Source of the DNA: Margaritifera margaritifera
Taxonomy: Eukaryota > Mollusca > Bivalvia > Unionida > Margaritiferidae
Length of the DNA: 64,000 bases
Reading direction: 5' to 3'
Assembly (NCBI GenBank): GCA_029931535.1
Contig: JAQPZY010000650.1
Location: forward strand, 237,252-301,251
Shown here: positions 60,214 to 64,000 of the stretch, piece by piece
Position numbering within the stretch: the first letter of the stretch is position 1
How the letters are laid out: each line of letters begins with the position of its first letter
Translations under genes and position numbers: made by a program
The notes under the pieces: generated by a model
The model's input: the letters and a program-made list of their open reading frames with translations, nothing else
Told to the model about the DNA's origin: nothing
The model's database searches: none

Positions 60214-61527
60214 CATTTTCATTTTGGTACAGAATCATCATTTCATTCCGTTCAGGCGTTAGCATTCGAAGTGAAAAGATCGATACCGGAGCCGCTGCGG
60301 GTCTTTGCCTTTGTCTTTGTTTAAATAGCTCGTGCAGACCATGCAGTGACGATTACTCCACTACATGGAACTAAGACCAGCACAGCGAAGAATAACAAGT
60401 ATTTTGCGCAGAATAACAATTATTCTAAGTAGCTACAAGATACAGGGAACAGCATGGCGGAGTTGTGACCAGGCCAGCGAGGCGATTATCGTGGAGTAGC
60501 TTGGGGGGAGAGGGAGCCAACCAGGTACCAGAAGTCGATACCAGCGGGTGTATTCCGGTTACTCCATTCACATGCTGTTAGACCCAAAGAGAACAAACAC
60601 AACAGAGACAGAGGCATTTTTCACCTGAAGTCCAAGGCTGGGAGTGAAAGGCAAGGTGCAGAGGGAAAGGAGTGGGGAGCTGGGTGTATTGTCCGCAGAA
60701 AAACATGGATTGCAGTCTTCCTGCCACATACCACCACCACCGGGAAACCAACACTTTCCAGCAGGCACAGCGGTTGGAGGTATAGAGCAGACGCTGCTGT
60801 ATGAAGTATGCTGACAATAGTCCTTTTAAGGGCTAAAATAGATGCCTGAATCAATGGGGTTTTCAATTTGGTATTCTCGAAAACCCCTTTTGATTATAAT
60901 TTTTTTAAACACAAATTTGACCAATTTCGAAACGCCGACTAAAAAATTATAACTCAAAATTGTAGTGTGCGTGACACGAAAATGATACGAGTAATTCTTA
61001 CTCAAACATTGGTATTGTTTTTGAAAATAACATGTACACTTTAAACACAAAATTCTTTACAACTGGAATAATCGCGTTAAATAACAAAATTCTTTAAACT
61101 TGAAGTATTGCCATAATTGAACAAGTGGCTAACACTTTATTGGTATTAGGGACAGCCCGACTTAGATAACTGGGCAGAATTTGATCAAGCTGCCTGCCAC
61201 GCTCCAGACACGCTGAATGCCAGCATGCTTTGCATGCATTGCTATCACACCTGCGAACATTGAGGTTCTAATCCTATGTACAGGTTGAAAGTAAATCTAC
61301 ACACCCTCCTATATCGCGCCTACAATGAACCCCATTCACTTGGGGAAATCATGCAGCGATGGAGGGGTGTAAAATAAATAGTGTGCTTTGCACACAGTAA
61401 TGCACCAATGGGTTATAACTCTAACCCATTGGTGACTAATTAAATAGGGCGCATCGAGCTCATTAACCCGACGTAAATGGCCGAATGGCCGCACACGTCG
61501 TTAATTTAACAACCAACCAATCAACCA
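60214..61527 (+). mobile_element. Insertion 2 in the histone unit: related retroposon, 1314 bp
   Basis: It sits at exactly the same position as insertion 1, with the same ACCAGAATCAT duplication (60203-60213 and 61528-61538). Its 5' kilobase is unrelated to insertion 1. From about 61235 the two align: TAATCCTATGTACAGG, CCTCCTATATCGCGCCT, ACAATGAACCCC, GCAGCGATGGAG, then hairpins (TGTGCTTTGCACAC; ACCAATGGGTTA with TAACCCATTGGT; ATGGCCGAATGGCCG) and GCACACGTCGTTAA, ending in an (AACC)n-like tail. An ATGGCGGAG near 60453 opens only four codons. No RT frame, so it is non-autonomous or deleted. Confidence 0.8.
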
Positions 61528-61530
61528 ACC

Positions 61531-61683
61531 AGAATCATTCTTCGTCATCTGCAGCTGGACATGTGCAATGACGAAGTTTTGAACAAGCTCCTCTCAGGAG
61601 TGACCATTGCTCAGGGTGGTGTGTTGCCTAACATCCAGGCTGTTCTTCTGCCAAAGAAAACCAAGCAGGCTCCTGCAAAATAA
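61531..61683 (+). pseudogene. Histone H2A 3' fragment, unit 3
   Basis: Same fragment as the others. The junction base changes (ATTCTTCG for ATTCCCCG) give RIILRHLQ. No start codon lies close upstream in frame. Confidence 0.92.
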
Positions 61684-62138
61684 GCCTTCTCTTGTTCTAC
61701 AAGCATCCCAAAAAAATAAATAAACAACAACAACAACAACAAATTATTTCTGAAAAGGAATATGCCTCAATATTGGCAACAGATGATGAATGAGATCACA
61801 AAAACACGCACTCACGGACTAAAATTAAGGAGTGACATATACCATATTCATTTATTCATTTATTCATTCATTGATTTCATCTACGAAGATAGATAGTTGC
61901 CTTGGGGAGTAGTTGATGTCATAATTTACATACGAGTATTAGTATAACCAAATTCGATTGTTATTGTAGAAGACCTACTTCGGTATCTTTCTTTTACCCC
62001 TGTATTTTGCATTATTCTGCTTTTTTTCCCCGTTGTAACATTGTCCATATACAATACATACTAGTAAATCCAAAATGTAGTATGATTGGTTTTCCGTCTT
62101 TTAACTTCTTAGCGTCGTTGTCAACTGAGTCGCATCGT

Positions 62139-62665
62139 ATGTCTATACATTATCCAAGTCCAAGACACCGAAGGTAGCAACTGCATCTAAAAAGCGTAAG
62201 GTTAAGAGCAATAATAAGAGGAAGACAGCTAACAAAATCAACTGCAGAGAAAAAGTCAAAAAAAGCCAAGAAGGCCGAGACCCCAAAGAAGAAGGCAGCT
62301 AGCAAGCCTCGGCAAGTAAGGGTGATCATAAGGCCGCCACCAAAGCAAAGGCCCAGCGGATTAGGACAGGAAGAAGATAATGAGGTGGAGGGAATTCTAC
62401 GGAATCTACATCTACCAAGTTCAGAAACCGCTACACCCACACACTGCAATCTACAGCAAAAGTTATGTGTATCATGAACAGTTCTGTCAACGATATCTTC
62501 GACAGAATCGCTGCAGAAGCTATAAGACTGGCACCCTACAACAAGTGCTCTACAATCACTAGCAGAGAAATCCAGACAGCTTTCAGACTTCTACCCGCTG
62601 AACTTGCTAAGCATGCCGTAAACGAGGGAACCAAGGCTGTTACAAAGTACACCAGTAGCAAGTAA
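62139..62665 (+). pseudogene. Histone H2B pseudogene, unit 4
   Basis: The most diverged complete copy: AEAIRLAP and AVNEGTK instead of AEALRLAP and AVSEGTK in the 66-codon C-terminal frame (62465-62665). The tail keeps AAAAAG, so KKRKVKSNNKRKTANK reads without the A-run frameshift seen in units 1-3. Later frame changes are shared. Confidence 0.93.
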
Positions 62666-62694
62666 ACATACTGTGTGGATCCAAATATCAAAAC

Positions 62695-62710
62695 GGCCCT
62701 TTTCAGGGAC
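62695..62710 (+). terminator. Degenerate histone 3' stem-loop, unit 4
   Basis: GGCCCTTTTCAGGGAC, as in units 2 and 3. Confidence 0.82.
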
Positions 62711-63169
62711 ATACATATCCCTAGAAAAGAAATCATTCACGAGGTTGCCATGCTTCTAAAGAAGCAAAAGAACCCTTAACATGTATCCAAATCTAATTAT
62801 AAAAGACTTGTATAAATAGAGAACCACCAAGCCAAAGTATGATCTTGCTCAAAACATCTTGCAAGTATTCGGTACTGAGCACACATTTACAAAGAGGTCA
62901 ATGAAAACGTCAAGCAAACATCACAAATGCTAACACAAGTATCATCCTTCACTAGCAGCAAAGAAAATTAAATAGGTACACATCCACAACATACAAGAAA
63001 TACAATACAATACAATACAATAACATAAAATCAAATTCATTCACGCGGACGTGATCGAAAACATCCTTTTCCGAATCCCATATACAAGAAACCTTCTGAT
63101 TGGTTAGATTTTATGTAAGCTCTCTTCTGATTCGTCAATGCCACTGTACATTTCAATCCCTCTTGGGGG

Positions 63170-63176
63170 TATAAAA
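63170..63176 (+). promoter_or_regulatory. H2A-type promoter TATA box, unit 4
   Basis: TATAAAA, 19 bp before the empty insertion target ACCAGAATCAT. Confidence 0.75.
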
Positions 63177-63194
63177 GCTAAGGTAGATAGGACC

Positions 63195-63347
63195 AGAATC
63201 ATTCCCCGTCATCTGCAGCTGGACATGTGCAATGACGAAGTTTTGAACAAGCTCCTATCAGGAGTGACCATTGCTCAGGGTGGTGTGTAGCCTAACATCC
63301 AGGCTGTTCTTCTTCCAAAGAAAACCAAGCAGGCTCCTGCAAAATAA
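63195..63347 (+). pseudogene. Histone H2A 3' fragment, unit 4 (extra stop)
   Basis: Same fragment, with TAG at 63288-63290 replacing the Leu of GGVLPNI, so this copy cannot give the conserved C-terminus even if initiated. Confidence 0.93.
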
Positions 63348-63804
63348 GCCTTCTCTTGTTCTACAAGCATCCCAAAAAAATAAAAAAAACAACAACAACA
63401 AAATAAAAATTATTTCTGAAAAGGAATATGCCTCAATATTGGCAACTGGTGATGAATGAGATCACAAAAACACGCACTCACGGACTAAAACTAAGGAGTG
63501 ACATATTCCATATTTATTTATTAATAGATTCATTCATTGATTTCATCTACGAAGATAGATAGTTGCCTTGGCGAGAAGTTAATGTCATTATTTACATACG
63601 AGTATTAGTATAACCAAATCCGATTGTTATTGTAGAAGACCTACTTCGGTATCTTTCCTTTACACCTGTTTTTTGCATTATTCTGTTATTTTTCCCCGTT
63701 GTAACATTGTCCTTATACAATACATACTAATAAATCCAAAATGTAGTATGATTGGTTTTCCCTCTTTTAACTTCTTAGCGTCGCTGTCTACTGAGGCACT
63801 TCGT

Positions 63805-64000
63805 ATGTCCATACATTATCCAAGTCCAAGACACCGAAGGTAGCAACAGCAGCTAAAAAGCGTAGGGTTAAGAGCAATAATAAGAGGAAGACAGCTAACA
63901 AAATAAACTCCAGAGAAAAAGTCAAAAAAAGCCAAGAAGGCCGAGACCCCAAAGAAGAAGGCAGCTAGCAAGCCTCGGCAAGTCAGGGTGCCCATAAGGC
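63805..64000 (+). pseudogene. Histone H2B pseudogene, unit 5 (cut by window end)
   Basis: Start of the fifth H2B copy. Its tail (KSKTPKVATAAKKRRVKSNN) stays open in one frame longer than in units 1-3, though that frame is not in register with the upstream ATG. Confidence 0.9.

Larger units (their letters stand above)
53694..64000 (+). repeat. Tandem array of ~1.66-kb histone pseudogene units
   Basis: The marker TTTACATACG marks unit starts at about 53694, 57282, 58936, 61925 and 63591. The spacings are 3588, 1654, 2989 and 1666 bp. Subtracting the inserts plus the 11-bp duplication (1908+11 and 1314+11) brings all four to about 1654-1669 bp. Each unit holds H2B pseudogene, stem-loop, orphan TATA, H2A promoter and H2A 3' fragment, all on the plus strand. 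Copies are highly similar and share most lesions, so the unit was already broken when it amplified or has been homogenised since. The array continues past the window. Confidence 0.95.

Overview
The window is nuclear DNA from an animal, most likely a mollusc and probably a bivalve. This is inferred from the spliced invertebrate-type GPR158-like receptor, the tRNA-derived SINEs, decayed histone repeats and very heavy minisatellite content; no single sequence proves the species. It is AT-rich, gene-poor and repeat-dense. Only one gene can be read with confidence.

1-20 kb: intergenic or upstream-intron DNA with a decayed leucine-rich-repeat-like fragment (1.3-1.85 kb), minisatellites of 46, 36, 57, 31, 68 and 26 bp, a GC-rich inverted-repeat element on either side of the 36-bp array, tRNA-derived SINEs, a 127-bp foldback, and the first copies of a 219-bp two-hairpin MITE-like family.

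20.3-36.85 kb (+): the last five exons of a class C GPCR of the GPR158/GPR179 (Drosophila Smog) family, from TM4 to the stop codon. The splice phases agree throughout. Exons before TM4 were not found and must lie upstream. The introns hold a hAT-type MITE with an 8-bp target duplication, a ~25-copy minisatellite whose unit is homologous to the 3' splice site and first bases of the downstream exon, and a ~6-kb minisatellite of 27-29 bp units.

37-53.6 kb: no recognisable intact gene. It holds two more copies of the two-hairpin element, minisatellites of 39, 24 and 32 bp, microsatellites, a full-length SINE with an 11-bp target duplication, a decayed non-LTR reverse transcriptase (49.9-50.45 kb), and a frameshifted pair of unassigned ORFs at 52.3-52.95 kb.

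53.69-64 kb: a tandem array of a ~1.66-kb unit, four complete units and the start of a fifth. Each unit carries a histone H2B pseudogene with an unusually long Lys-rich N-terminal tail, a degenerate histone 3' stem-loop, an orphan TATA box, and a TATA promoter joined directly to the last ~50 codons of H2A. Units 1 and 3 carry different insertions (1.9 and 1.3 kb) at exactly the same position, with the same 11-bp target duplication and related hairpin-rich 3' ends followed by a microsatellite tail. They look like retroposons that target this histone repeat, and they are the best candidate here for something undescribed.
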